Assembly: GCA_014379585.1 (NCBI GenBank)
Contig: JACMLN010000109.1
Coordinates: 48,898-112,897, forward strand
Reading direction: 5' to 3'
Length of the DNA: 64,000 bases
From: Gloeobacterales cyanobacterium ES-bin-313
GTDB lineage: Bacteria; Cyanobacteriota; Cyanobacteriia; Gloeobacterales; Gloeobacteraceae
Below are positions 8,241 to 17,089 of the stretch, piece after piece. Positions within the stretch are counted from its first letter, which is position 1; each line of letters opens with the position of its first letter. Position numbers and translations under genes: made by a program. The notes under the pieces were generated by a model, which saw only the letters and a list, made by a program, of their open reading frames with translations, ran no database searches and was not told where the DNA came from.

Positions 8241-9386
8241 ATGGAACGCGATCGATTTCAAGAAGCGGATCCTGCGGAGCGTTTGGCGCTTGGCCAATCT
8301 CTCTTAGAGATCCGCGATCAGCGACGCTATATCGAGCTAGGCTTTACGCGCTTTGAAGCATTTTTGGATTCGAAGGCTTGCCCTGTCGGTCATACCGTCG
8401 CTCGCTACGCAATCAAGTTAGCAGAACGCAAGGATCTGCACCCCCACTTGGATTTGGGGATTGCCCGTATCACTGAACTGATGCGATTGCCCCAAAAAGC
8501 AACGCAACAATTACTGCAAGAGGGCACGCCAAAAGGTCCAATTTCCGCTTTATCCGTGCGGGTTCTGCGCCGTTATGTCTTGGGCTTAATGGGTGAGCAG
8601 CCCGTTTGCGCTCCAGTCCGTCCAGAACAGATCGATCAGCTCATTGAAAGTTGGGCTTCCCCTCTGCGCGAACAACTTCTTAACCGCCTGCTTAAAAAGC
8701 AATTCGGTCAAGATCTAGCCAAATTGAGGAGTTTGCTCAGAAAAGATCAATCCCATGAATTGGTCTCCTTCTTTCCTGAGACGCGCCGCAGTCTGCCCCA
8801 ACGTTGGGTCGCCCTCACAGCCCATCTTGAACGCCTAGAACAACTGCTAGGCGGCAATCCCAAAGCCGTATCCCCCTTTATTCGCCAATTGCGTTTGCCC
8901 CTCGAAAACTGGGAGCGCGCCGTTTTCTATCTCGATCTGTGTCGCCGCGATCCGATCCGTCAGAGTGATTTTCATCGCCATCGCTCTGCCTGTACAGCCG
9001 TCGAGCTGATCATGCGGGGCAAAGATGGGCAGTTCAACACCGATCAGGCATTTTTACAGGCGCAGCTTGCCCAAGGGCAGCCATCGAAGCAGCCACCCCG
9101 GCTCAAACCCTTCTGGCGCAGGCTTTTTGAGGAGGTCAATCCACCTCCTGAGTACCGGAGCTTTCTGGGTCAACTCGATACTGAAGTGATCGGTGAGCAG
9201 TGGCAGATCCGCTGTGTCGATAACTATCAAGCTGACTACTTGCGCCAATGCCTGCGCAACCGCAAGACAGCACTTTTTTGGCAGATTGCGGCTGACGAAC
9301 TCGGAAGTACCCACATCCGCATGCACTGGTCAGAAAGTGGCAAACCGCAAACCCTCGTATTCTCCCTCCAACGCCAAGTGGCTTAA
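8241..9386 (+). CDS. unknown protein with DnaA-N-like C-terminal domain, first gene of VirB-like set
   Basis: The start ATG 8241 is chosen over an in-frame ATG at 8196 because AGGAGGAG lies just upstream. 381 residues, soluble, basic. The N-terminal part (LGQSLLEIRDQRRYIELGFT, then FEAFL) has the L-x-x-I-R-x-x-x-x-Y-x-E-x-G-F-x-x-F layout of small DNA-binding/ParB-like or phage regulatory proteins. The last 85 residues (FWRRLFEEVNPPPEYRSFLG, WQIRCVDNYQADYLRQCL) resemble the N-terminal domain of DnaA, the part that binds helicase or regulators. Neither match is certain. I infer a replication-, partition- or regulation-linked protein of an integrated element. It is followed 21 bases later by a VirB2-like gene. 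Confidence 0.6.
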   Translation: MERDRFQEADPAERLALGQSLLEIRDQRRYIELGFTRFEAFLDSKACPVGHTVARYAIKLAERKDLHPHLDLGIARITELMRLPQKATQQLLQEGTPKGPISALSVRVLRRYVLGLMGEQPVCAPVRPEQIDQLIESWASPLREQLLNRLLKKQFGQDLAKLRSLLRKDQSHELVSFFPETRRSLPQRWVALTAHLERLEQLLGGNPKAVSPFIRQLRLPLENWERAVFYLDLCRRDPIRQSDFHRHRSACTAVELIMRGKDGQFNTDQAFLQAQLAQGQPSKQPPRLKPFWRRLFEEVNPPPEYRSFLGQLDTEVIGEQWQIRCVDNYQADYLRQCLRNRKTALFWQIAADELGSTHIRMHWSESGKPQTLVFSLQRQVA

Positions 9387-9407
9387 ACCCCTATTGAGGA
9401 AAGTTTC

Positions 9408-9764
9408 ATGAAAAAATTCTCCCGTTCGTTGCTGCGAACCAGTGCCCTTGCACTCCTACCCATCGTCGATAACTTCGCCCATCCCCACGCAGCTCATGCA
9501 GTCTTCTTCGAAAATGCCCGTGTTTGGCTCGATGCGACTTTTACGGCCACAGGAAATGCAGGTGCTGCCCTCGGTGTCGATATGACCATTAATGTTCTAC
9601 GAGCAGTGCTCTTGATCTGGGTTGCCCTCGGTATTGTGCGCACGATTCAAGCTGCTAGAAACGATGAAGATTGGCAGACTACCGCCCGCGTCCCGATCCT
9701 GGCAACGATTTCGATTGTCGTCGGCGATATTATTACGGGTCTCATTATTCCTCCACCGGCCTAA
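9408..9764 (+). CDS. VirB2/TrbC-like pilin candidate
   Basis: 118 residues with a long signal peptide (basic MKKFSRSLLRTS, hydrophobic core, likely cleavage after HAAHA). A short mature protein with two hydrophobic helices follows: INVLRAVLLIWVALGIVR and VPILATISIVVGDIITGLI, separated by a charged loop AARNDEDWQTTA. Small size, cleaved signal and two membrane helices joined by a charged loop are the hallmarks of VirB2/TrbC major pilins of type IV secretion systems. Sequence-level identity is too low for certainty. The order pilin-candidate, small membrane protein, VirB4-like ATPase matches the virB2-virB3-virB4 order, which is the main support. Confidence 0.55.
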   Translation: MKKFSRSLLRTSALALLPIVDNFAHPHAAHAVFFENARVWLDATFTATGNAGAALGVDMTINVLRAVLLIWVALGIVRTIQAARNDEDWQTTARVPILATISIVVGDIITGLIIPPPA

Positions 9765-9816
9765 TACCAGATCGTTGCAAAAATGCATGATTTCATCGGT
9801 GTTTGCATTGCCTGAG

Positions 9817-9850
9817 GGATGGGTGCAGAATGCTGCGCCCCTACATATCC
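9817..9850. repeat. REP-like palindromic element
   Basis: GGGTGCAG aatg CTGCGCCC (9821-9840) is an imperfect hairpin embedded in GGAT...CCCTACATATCC. The reverse strand reads TAGGGGCGCAGCATTCTGCA, very like short palindromic elements dispersed in many cyanobacterial genomes. It lies in the 125-base gap between the VirB2-like and VirB3-like genes and may also act as an mRNA hairpin. Only one copy was noticed in this window. Confidence 0.35.
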
Positions 9851-9889
9851 CCTGGCCCGATTATTGTTCAGGCGAAATGGTGTAAATTC

Positions 9890-10159
9890 ATGCGCAAACT
9901 CAACCGCAGACTGGGCCAGAAGGCCGACTTTCTCAATTTGATTCCTGGTGACTTGGTGCTGCCTTGGCTGGTGCTCGCTCTGGGAAGTTACGGCATTCTC
10001 AATGGCATCTTTGGGGTCAACTGGATCTGGACGGCCATGATCGTGCTCTGGGAATGTCTTGTCTGGTTACTGCTTGCCGGCAAAACCCCCCACCGATTTT
10101 TTGGTCAAATGGTCACTCCCCCCAAACTTGCCCGTTCGCGCCTGAGGCAATCAGGATGA
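9890..10159 (+). CDS. VirB3-like small membrane protein
   Basis: ATG 9890 gives 89 residues beginning MRKLNRRLGQKADFLNLIPG. Two adjacent membrane segments follow (LVLPWLVLALGSYGILNGIF and WIWTAMIVLWECLVWLLLAG), with a basic C-terminal tail PKLARSRLRQSG. A short cytoplasmic N-terminus plus a hairpin of two membrane helices, directly before a VirB4-type ATPase, is the architecture of VirB3/TrbD. Its stop overlaps the ATPase start in an ATGA arrangement, indicating translational coupling. A longer reading frame starts at 9803 but it runs over the hairpin element and looks non-coding. No motif beyond topology supports the call. Confidence 0.55.
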   Translation: MRKLNRRLGQKADFLNLIPGDLVLPWLVLALGSYGILNGIFGVNWIWTAMIVLWECLVWLLLAGKTPHRFFGQMVTPPKLARSRLRQSG

Positions 10160-12840
10160 AACGCGAGGGATTTACTCCTGTCGAAAAACTGGTGGATCTG
10201 GTCGCCCTCGGCCAGATTGAGCATTCCGAATTGACCTGTGGGTTTTATATTCTCCAGCGCAAACGTACCTACCGTTGTGTCTTCGGTTTTAAAACCCCAG
10301 GTATTCACGCCCACCAATCTCCCCAAAGCTTTGCCCAGGCATGGGAGGGGTTGGTCACGCTTGGTCGCGAACTGCCAGCGGGGGGACGATTGCAAGTACG
10401 ATTATCGAGCTTTCGAGAAGATCAAAGCCGCATTGCTGAACTCCAAAAATTGAGAGCGAACACCTTGAGTCAACCCCTGGACTGGTTGATGGCAGGGGAA
10501 CAGGAGCGTACAGCGGAACTAGCTGCCGATGGGCGGCGGCGGCAGATTGCCGTAAATCTGTTTGCTTCTTGGTCAGAATGGTCGGCTCAGACCGAGGCTC
10601 GCGACTGGATCGACCGAGTTGCTTTGAGCGCTCATGACCTGTGGTTGAACTATCTGGGCGAAGTCGAAGCCGATCAAAAAGCCCAGATCCTGCGCCTGAC
10701 CCAGCAGGCTTTTATCCACTGCCGCCAATGGCTCAATATGCTCAATCTCGGTGCAAGGCTTGATGTCCAAGCGATGCACAGCGAAGAGCTGATGGCCTGG
10801 ACCTGGAAGCAGTTCAACGATACGCCTTCACCACCGATTCCCAAGCAGTTTCGCTGGGATGGTCATGCTCTCCTCGTCAAATCCCATGGAGAGCTGGCCT
10901 TTGGCAGTGCCCTATTTGAAACTCCGCCTCAACTGAGTGCCGAGCAGATTGCGCTACGGGCAAGTGACGGCAGTATCCGCCATGGTGCAGTCATGGTGTG
11001 GGACGAAAAACCAGCCGGGTTCATCGATGCCAGCCAACAACTGCGTTACCTCTGGCAACTGATTGCCCGCCCAGAAGTCCAAGACACGGAGATCGTCGTT
11101 GAACTTTCGACCTTGAATGAACAGACCAGTCGCGACAATGCCATGCGTCTTCAGCGTCAGGCGACTTCTGGCCTCAAACTCAGCCAGAACCAAGGCAAAC
11201 TGATCGACGTTGCCCAGCAGATGAAACTCGAAGAAGCAGCAGAACTCGAAAAAGCGTTTATCCAGGGATCTCGTCCTCTCTATATCGCTGTCGCTGTCCT
11301 GATTTGGCGCTCAGAGGCCCAACTGCTTCCCGATAGTTGCCGATTCATCAGTAGTTTCTTTCATCGGCCAGCCCGATTGGTGCGCGAAGTCTCCTACGCC
11401 TGGAAAATTTATCTGCAAAGTCTACCTTTTACCTGGGATGCCCTTTTGGTCAGTCCCTTCGACCGCCGCATGGAATTACTCGATGAGGAAGCACCAGGAT
11501 TTTTGCCGTTGGTCTGTGTCCATGGCAGTGATCGCAGTGGGATCGAACTGATCAGCGAAGAAGGACTCAATCCGATTTGGCTCGATCTGTACGAACGCCA
11601 CCGCAACTTGGCTTTGTTTGGCACAACCCGCTCAGGAAAGTCAGTGATCTTAGAAGTCTTGATCCGCCATGCTTTGGCGCGGGGGATTCCTGTCGTGGCG
11701 ATGGATTTTCCGAAGCCCGATGGCAGTTCCACTTTCTCTGATTACACCGCTTTTCTCGGTGGTGCGTACTTCGATGTCGGACGACATTGCCTCAACCTCT
11801 TTGAATTGCCTGACCTGCGTCTCCTCAAAGCCGACTTGCGCAAAGAACGCCTCGAAGAATTCCAAGAATTTTTGGTCTCCGCCTTAATGGTGATGGTGCT
11901 TGGCCGTACCCTCAGTGAGCCGCTCCTCTCCCAAACCGTCCGCTCCATGCTGCAACTGGCCATCAATGCCTTTTTTGCCGATCCCTCGATTCGTGAACGC
12001 TACGACCAAGCCATTCGCGGCGAAGTTGGCTCAGAAGCCTGGAAACACTATCCTTCTTTGCCAGATCTCATGCCTTTTATCGACCTCGAACGCTTGGGAT
12101 TTGACAGTGGGCACATGGGAGCAGCCTTCGAACAGATTCGCCTGCGTCTCAACTATTGGCTCGGTTCCCGTGTTGGCCAGAAACTCAGTCAACCCTCAAC
12201 GATCCGCGCCGACTCTCCCCTGCTTGTCTTTGCCCTGCGCAACGTCAGTAACGAGGAAGACATGGCAGTTTTAGCCCTTGCCAACTACGCCGCTGCTCTG
12301 CGCCGCGCCTTGGCAACGCCTGCTTCTCTGTTTATCCTCGACGAAGCACCGATCCTCTTCGAATGTGCGGAGATCGCAAACTTAGTGGCGCGGCTCTGTG
12401 CGAACGGAGCAAAAGCAGGGGTGCGGGTGATCCTCTCCGCCCAAGATCCGGACACCATCGAAAAAGCCCCCAACAGTTCCAAAATCTTCCAAAATTTAGG
12501 GACGCGATTGATTGGGCGCATCGAAGCGAATGCCATTCCATCTTTTGTCCGCATCTTCGGCTACAGCGAAGCCAGCCTTGCTCGTAACGCCAGTGCCCAA
12601 TTCTTTCCAAATAGCCGCGAAATCTTTTCGAGGTGGCTGATCGACGATGGCGGAAGACTGATTCCCGCCCGCTACTACCCGTGCTATCGCGCCCTCGCCG
12701 TCGTCGCCAACAACCCCGACGAACAAAAATCCCGCTCCGCTTTTCTCGCTGCCATTGGCACCCGCTACCCAGATACCCTGACTGCCCTTGCTGATTTCAG
12801 TCGTCACTATGTGCAGATGCTCAGAAGCAAGGGAATATAA
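10156..12840 (+). CDS. VirB4/TraC-type ATPase
   Basis: 894 residues from ATG 10156 (coupled to the preceding gene). The C-terminal half is a FtsK/HerA-type P-loop ATPase: Walker A GTTRSGKS (residues about 489-496), ALARGIPVVAMDFPKPDGSS, Walker B LFILDEAPILF (D729/E730), followed by the sensor-like region VRVILSAQDPDTIEKA and a late RLIGRIEANAIPSFVRIFGY segment. The N-terminal half (about 480 residues) is the less conserved VirB4 N-domain. In type IV secretion VirB4 powers pilus assembly and substrate transfer at the inner membrane. No relaxase, VirD4, VirB6/8/9/10/11 gene is visible beside it, so it may serve a reduced or repurposed apparatus, or interact with components encoded elsewhere. 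Confidence 0.8.
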   Translation: MKREGFTPVEKLVDLVALGQIEHSELTCGFYILQRKRTYRCVFGFKTPGIHAHQSPQSFAQAWEGLVTLGRELPAGGRLQVRLSSFREDQSRIAELQKLRANTLSQPLDWLMAGEQERTAELAADGRRRQIAVNLFASWSEWSAQTEARDWIDRVALSAHDLWLNYLGEVEADQKAQILRLTQQAFIHCRQWLNMLNLGARLDVQAMHSEELMAWTWKQFNDTPSPPIPKQFRWDGHALLVKSHGELAFGSALFETPPQLSAEQIALRASDGSIRHGAVMVWDEKPAGFIDASQQLRYLWQLIARPEVQDTEIVVELSTLNEQTSRDNAMRLQRQATSGLKLSQNQGKLIDVAQQMKLEEAAELEKAFIQGSRPLYIAVAVLIWRSEAQLLPDSCRFISSFFHRPARLVREVSYAWKIYLQSLPFTWDALLVSPFDRRMELLDEEAPGFLPLVCVHGSDRSGIELISEEGLNPIWLDLYERHRNLALFGTTRSGKSVILEVLIRHALARGIPVVAMDFPKPDGSSTFSDYTAFLGGAYFDVGRHCLNLFELPDLRLLKADLRKERLEEFQEFLVSALMVMVLGRTLSEPLLSQTVRSMLQLAINAFFADPSIRERYDQAIRGEVGSEAWKHYPSLPDLMPFIDLERLGFDSGHMGAAFEQIRLRLNYWLGSRVGQKLSQPSTIRADSPLLVFALRNVSNEEDMAVLALANYAAALRRALATPASLFILDEAPILFECAEIANLVARLCANGAKAGVRVILSAQDPDTIEKAPNSSKIFQNLGTRLIGRIEANAIPSFVRIFGYSEASLARNASAQFFPNSREIFSRWLIDDGGRLIPARYYPCYRALAVVANNPDEQKSRSAFLAAIGTRYPDTLTALADFSRHYVQMLRSKGI

Positions 12841-12868
12841 TTTTGCAGCTTATTCTTGTCCAAGCGCA

Positions 12869-13378
12869 ATGAAAAAATACATTTCTCTTGTCTTTCTACT
12901 CACTGTCTTTTCAGAACCAGCCCATGCTCTGCCTGCAAAAAATTTATGCTCCACCCAAGAACAGGTGATCTTGAGTTGCACACTCAAGAAAAATGAGCGG
13001 ATTCTTTCCTTGTGTGCGTCCAAGAATCTCGGTGCGAACAAGGGCTACCTCCAGTATCGTTTTGGGAAACGGAGCCGCATCGAGTTAGTGTTTCCCGTCA
13101 ATCGCCAAGGTTCACAAAAAGCGTTTACCTACGCACGCTACACCCGACCACTGGTGACTTACTTGCAGGTACGTTTTGTCAATCTCGACTACACCTATGA
13201 AATCTTTTCTCAAAGCGATGCCACTCCAGGAGCCAGTTTTGCTTCCACAGGAATAGCCGTTACCCCTGACAGCAAAAAAGCCACACGCACCTTCGAATGT
13301 ACGCAACCCATTTCGGGCAGCCTCTCAAAATTAGAAGGGACCGTGCCCCAAGTTGATTTTTTGGACAATGCGCCTTAA
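12869..13378 (+). CDS. secreted protein of unknown function
   Basis: ATG 12869 gives 169 residues with a clear Sec signal (MKKYISLVFLLTVFSEPAHA, cleaved about residue 20). The mature part has four or more cysteines (LCSTQEQVILSCTL, SLCASKNLG, TFECTQP) that could pair as disulfides, and a beta-rich body with GYLQYRFGKRSRIELVFP. This YxQYRFG pattern occurs in a widespread family of small periplasmic hypothetical proteins with no known role. It begins 28 bases after the VirB4-like gene on the same strand and may belong to that transcription unit, or be an independent cargo gene. Confidence 0.7.
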   Translation: MKKYISLVFLLTVFSEPAHALPAKNLCSTQEQVILSCTLKKNERILSLCASKNLGANKGYLQYRFGKRSRIELVFPVNRQGSQKAFTYARYTRPLVTYLQVRFVNLDYTYEIFSQSDATPGASFASTGIAVTPDSKKATRTFECTQPISGSLSKLEGTVPQVDFLDNAP

Positions 13379-13386
13379 GAGTCTGC

Positions 13387-13644
13387 TTGTACGAACCCCA
13401 ACCAGTCCAGATTCGCTTCCTCAAAAAAGTCGCTCCATTTATCCGCGAACAACGTTGGCACCCAACTCAGAGCATCGAAGAACATCCCGATGGCGCTTTA
13501 ACGCTGCATATGCGCATTCCAGGATTGGCCGAAGTGATGCGTTGGGTGATGGGCTATGGAGGCGATGCCATTGTTGAGGGCTGCCCAGAGCTAGTCGAGA
13601 TGATTCGTCTTGAAAGTGCGAAGATGGCAAAGAATTACCAGTGA
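13387..13644 (+). pseudogene. C-terminal WYL (WCX) domain fragment
   Basis: 85 residues starting at a doubtful TTG. PVQIRFLKKVAPFIREQRWH, then EHPDGALTLHMRIPGLAEV and GDAIVEGCPELVEMI, match the C-terminal WCX domain of WYL-type transcription regulators; the complete WYL regulator at 49358-50869 ends with a clearly related segment (VVQIRFLPSA..., DGSLTVAMSVADL, GKEAIVEAPKELI). The N-terminal helix-turn-helix and WYL core are missing, and the upstream DNA codes for the secreted protein in another frame. It is probably the relic of a deleted regulator. Its stop overlaps the GTG start of the next Uma2 gene. Confidence 0.6.
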
Positions 13645-14246
13645 GCGCCGCCATGGATTTGCTCCTTAAAAAACCGACGATCCAACTGCGGCTTCCCACC
13701 GATTTACATCTGAGTGACGAACAACTTTTTGAGCTTTGCCAACTCAATCAAGAACTGCGGATTGAGCGCACGGTATTAGGAGAATTATTAATTATGTCCC
13801 CAGCTAGTAGCGACTCTGGTGCTCGTAATGCCAGTTTGACTGGGCAACTCTGGCTCTGGAATCGCACTACAAGCTTAGGCCAAGTCTTCGATTCTTCAGC
13901 CGGTTTTGTCTTCGCAAATGGAGCAATGCGCGCACCAGATGCAGCCTGGATTCGTCGAGAGCGATGGGAAGCCTTGCCTCTTTCTCAACGTCAAAAATTT
14001 GCGCCCATCAGCCCTGATTTCGTCGTTGAACTAAAATCCCCCTCGGACAAACTCGAAGATTTACAGAGCAAAATGCAGGAGTATATCGAAAATGGTGTTC
14101 TCCTAGGCTGGCTTATCGATCCGATGCAGCGACGAGTCTGGATCTACAAACCTGGAATCGAGTCACTTACACTCGAAAATTCCCTCAGCCTCTCAGATCC
14201 TCTACTCCCAGGATTCGAACTGGAGCTAGAAGAGATCTTTGCTTAG
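13641..14246 (+). CDS. Uma2 family (DUF820) protein
   Basis: 201 residues; GTG 13641 overlaps the previous stop, ATG 13653 is an alternative. Compact Uma2 domain with RIERTVLGELLIMSPASSDS, the acidic strand AMRAPDAAWIRRERW, the core PDFVVELKSPSDKLEDLQSK (E and S/K of the PD-(D/E)XK-type site), MQEYIENGVLLGWLIDP and the C-terminal LLPGFELELEEIF. All expected catalytic-type residues are present, so the protein is probably intact. Function of the family is not established. It differs from the Uma2 protein at 1451 in lacking the coiled-coil tail and belongs to the other main subfamily. Confidence 0.9.
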   Translation: MSAAMDLLLKKPTIQLRLPTDLHLSDEQLFELCQLNQELRIERTVLGELLIMSPASSDSGARNASLTGQLWLWNRTTSLGQVFDSSAGFVFANGAMRAPDAAWIRRERWEALPLSQRQKFAPISPDFVVELKSPSDKLEDLQSKMQEYIENGVLLGWLIDPMQRRVWIYKPGIESLTLENSLSLSDPLLPGFELELEEIFA

Positions 14247-14391
14247 GCAATTTTTATCTAAACAGGGTAGAGGCAGCAGAACAGAGAGCACAATCGTCTA
14301 TTTTGAGCGCAATAAAACTTAATGTCTTAAGAGGAAGCAGGATCTTCTGTTCTAGGATGTGAGCTGACTATTCTATTCGGAGCGCCATACA

Positions 14392-16509
14392 GTGAAACGC
14401 CGAGACTTTCTTGCTGCCACGATTGCGATTACAGCCGTGAACCTTAAGCCAGCTTTTGCGGTACCTTCAGAAAATTCTCTGCTCGCCACTTGGCGCGACA
14501 TTCACGGTGGGCTGCCTCCTTTTGATCAGGCGAAAGTCGAACAATTTAAGCCAGCGCTTCTCGAAGGCATGGATGGAACGCGCAAGGAAATCGCTGCGAT
14601 TGCCGCAAATCCCGCACCACCAACCTTTGAAAATACGCTGGCTGCCCTTGAGGATGCTGGGCGACCTTTTGATCGGGTGAATGCAGTCTTTGGGGTTTTC
14701 ACCTCAACGATGAATGACAAGCCGATGCAGTCTGTCCAAAAAGAAATGGTCGGCCCAATTGCCGCATTTGGTGACGAGATCACGCAAAATGAAGCCCTGT
14801 TTACCCGGATTAAATCTGTCTATGAAAACCGTACAACGGCAAAACTGACTCCGGAACAAAAACGTCTCACAGAAGTGACCTATGAGCGTTTTGCCCGTCA
14901 GGGTGCTGCACTAAACAAAACCCAAAAAGCAAGGCTGACTGAGATCAATCAAGGGTTGGCCAAGTTATATACCCGTTTTAGTCAAAATGGACTCGCTGAT
15001 GAAGAAAACTACACGATTATTTTGAATAGTGTCGAGGATTTAGCTGGTCTTTCCGAGACACTTAAGGATAGTGCTGCGGCTGCGGCTGAAGAGAAAGGGA
15101 TGAAGGGTAAATGGCTGATTAGCAATACCCGTTCATCTGTAGAACCTTTCTTGACATTTTCTTCTCGACGGGATCTTCGTGAAAAAGCTTGGCGGATGTG
15201 GATCAGCCGTGGCGAGAACGGGGGAGAACATGACAACAATGCCGTAATTACTGAGATCCTTCAGCTACGTGCTGAAAAAGCGCAGTTGTTAGGTTTTCCA
15301 ACCTATGCCCATTGGATTACCAAGAGCAACATGGCCAAAACCCCTGATGCAGCCATGGATCTGATGCTGCGGGTATGGAAACCGGCTGTGGCGAGGGTTC
15401 GAGAAGAAGTAGCGGATATGCAAAAAGTGGCCGATGCGGAAGGAGCCACCTTCAAAATTGCTCCCTGGGATTATCGTTACTATAGCGAGAAGGTCCGCAA
15501 GGATCGCTATGGCCTCGATCAAAATGAGGTCAAGTCTTATTTGCAGTTAGAAAAGATTCTAGAGGCCATGCATTGGGCGGCTGGTCAACTGTATGGGTTG
15601 AGTTTTGTGCGCCTGATTGATGTTCCAGTTGTGATGCCTGATGTTCGTGTCTGGGAAGTCCGCCGAGGTGAAAAGCGCATTGGTCTCTGGTACTTTGACC
15701 CTTACGCTCGCTCTGGAAAGCTTTCAGGCGCATGGATGAGCGAATACCGCCTTCAAGAAGCTTTTCGAGACAAGATCACCCCAATCGTTTCTAACAATTG
15801 CAATTTTGTTAAAGCAAAACCTGGTGAACCTGTTCTGATCAGTTGGGATGATGCCTCGACGATGTTCCACGAGTTTGGTCATGCACTGCATGGCCTCAAT
15901 TCGAATGTGCATTACCCCAGTCTTTCCTGCACGAATGTCGCACGCGACTTTGTCGAATTTCCAAGCCAGTTAAACGAATATTGGTTGCCCACCGAAGCAG
16001 TACTCAATCGCTTTGCAGTGCATTATCAGACAGGCAAAGTGATCCCAAAGGAGCTGGTAGCCAAAATCAAGAAGGCTAAAACTTTCAACCAGGGATTCAA
16101 AACCGTTGAATACCTGGCCAGTGCGATTGTTGATATGAAAGTGCATCTGGCCGGATCGACCAAAATTGATCCAAAGACGTTTGAGGCACAAACCCTCAAA
16201 GCGATCGGTATGCCCGATGAGATCGTTATGCGCCACCGTATGCCCCACTTTGGTCATATTTTTTCTGGAGATGGCTACTCGGCTGGTTACTACGATTACA
16301 TCTGGGCGGATACCCTGACCGCTGATGCTGCTGAAGTGTTTCAAGAAGCGCCCGGTGGTTTTTATGACAAACCAACCGCCAAGCGCCTGTACGAATCCAT
16401 CATGAGTGTGGGCAATACGATTGAGGCTGCCGAAGCCTTCCGGCGTTTCCGGGGTCGTGACGTAAGCGTCAATGCCCTGATGCGAGATCGAGGTTTCCCA
16501 ACTGTCTAA
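14392..16509 (+). CDS. M3 family oligopeptidase (peptidyl-dipeptidase Dcp-like), exported
   Basis: 705 residues from GTG 14392. The N-terminus MKRRDFLAATIAITAVNLKP has a twin-arginine-like RR-D-F-L motif and hydrophobic core ending at AFA, so export by Tat is likely. The rest is a thimet-oligopeptidase/Dcp-type zinc peptidase: zinc motif HEFGHALH (H493, E494, H497) with the downstream glutamate region FVEFPSQLNEYWL, YDYIWADTLTADA and RFRGRDVSVNALMRDRGF at the C-terminus, all typical of M3A enzymes. The product would cleave short peptides, likely in the periplasm. A 145-base gap precedes it, so it probably has its own promoter. Confidence 0.92.
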   Translation: MKRRDFLAATIAITAVNLKPAFAVPSENSLLATWRDIHGGLPPFDQAKVEQFKPALLEGMDGTRKEIAAIAANPAPPTFENTLAALEDAGRPFDRVNAVFGVFTSTMNDKPMQSVQKEMVGPIAAFGDEITQNEALFTRIKSVYENRTTAKLTPEQKRLTEVTYERFARQGAALNKTQKARLTEINQGLAKLYTRFSQNGLADEENYTIILNSVEDLAGLSETLKDSAAAAAEEKGMKGKWLISNTRSSVEPFLTFSSRRDLREKAWRMWISRGENGGEHDNNAVITEILQLRAEKAQLLGFPTYAHWITKSNMAKTPDAAMDLMLRVWKPAVARVREEVADMQKVADAEGATFKIAPWDYRYYSEKVRKDRYGLDQNEVKSYLQLEKILEAMHWAAGQLYGLSFVRLIDVPVVMPDVRVWEVRRGEKRIGLWYFDPYARSGKLSGAWMSEYRLQEAFRDKITPIVSNNCNFVKAKPGEPVLISWDDASTMFHEFGHALHGLNSNVHYPSLSCTNVARDFVEFPSQLNEYWLPTEAVLNRFAVHYQTGKVIPKELVAKIKKAKTFNQGFKTVEYLASAIVDMKVHLAGSTKIDPKTFEAQTLKAIGMPDEIVMRHRMPHFGHIFSGDGYSAGYYDYIWADTLTADAAEVFQEAPGGFYDKPTAKRLYESIMSVGNTIEAAEAFRRFRGRDVSVNALMRDRGFPTV

Positions 16510-16543
16510 GCTGGGGCTTCGCTGCCCTGCTTGCGCGCCTGAA

Positions 16544-17089
16544 TTACAAAAGAAGATCTGCTGCTGCTAGCACTTTGGCAAACTCACCATCCAGACTTGC
16601 AAGTGCTGTCTCGTGGATGAGTTGGGCAGGATAATGCTTGCCTCGAAACTCACGATCAAAAGTAGCAACGGCATCCTCGACCACATTTACCTCGAAACCT
16701 AAGTTTCCGGCCATGCGAGTCGTTGTAGAAACGCAGTGATCAGTGGTGAGACCAACAATGATCAGCTTCTGGATTCCCCGCTCCCGCAGGTGGACTTCCA
16801 GATCTGTGCCAATAAAAGCACTGTTGACCGACTTCTGAAAAATGACTTCGCCTTCTTCGGGCTGCGCTTCCGGTTTGAATGCACAGCCGGGGTGGTTCGG
16901 GTGCAGAGACGAATGAGGGAGCACCGAGAGATGCTGGATATGTATCACTGGCTGACTTGCTTTTCGCCAAAAAGAGAGCAATTCGGCAATGCGATGCTCC
17001 GCTTCAGGATTATTTCGATGTCCCCAGACGGGATCATCGAAAGCTTTTTGCACGTCGATCAATAACAGAGCAGCACAGGGTTCAGTCAT
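16544..17089 (-). CDS. isochorismatase-like cysteine hydrolase
   Basis: 181 residues from ATG 17089 ([17 protein letters not shown]). The cysteine-hydrolase triad is visible: Asp in LLIDVQKAF, Lys in [12 protein letters not shown], and Cys in [15 protein letters not shown], followed by the VVEDAVATF strand. It is therefore likely an active amidohydrolase of the nicotinamidase/isochorismatase superfamily acting on a small amide; the substrate cannot be told. The gene points towards the M3 peptidase gene (tail to tail, 34 bases) and is divergent from topA. Confidence 0.9.
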   Translation of the reverse strand: MTEPCAALLLIDVQKAFDDPVWGHRNNPEAEHRIAELLSFWRKASQPVIHIQHLSVLPHSSLHPNHPGCAFKPEAQPEEGEVIFQKSVNSAFIGTDLEVHLRERGIQKLIIVGLTTDHCVSTTTRMAGNLGFEVNVVEDAVATFDREFRGKHYPAQLIHETALASLDGEFAKVLAAADLLL

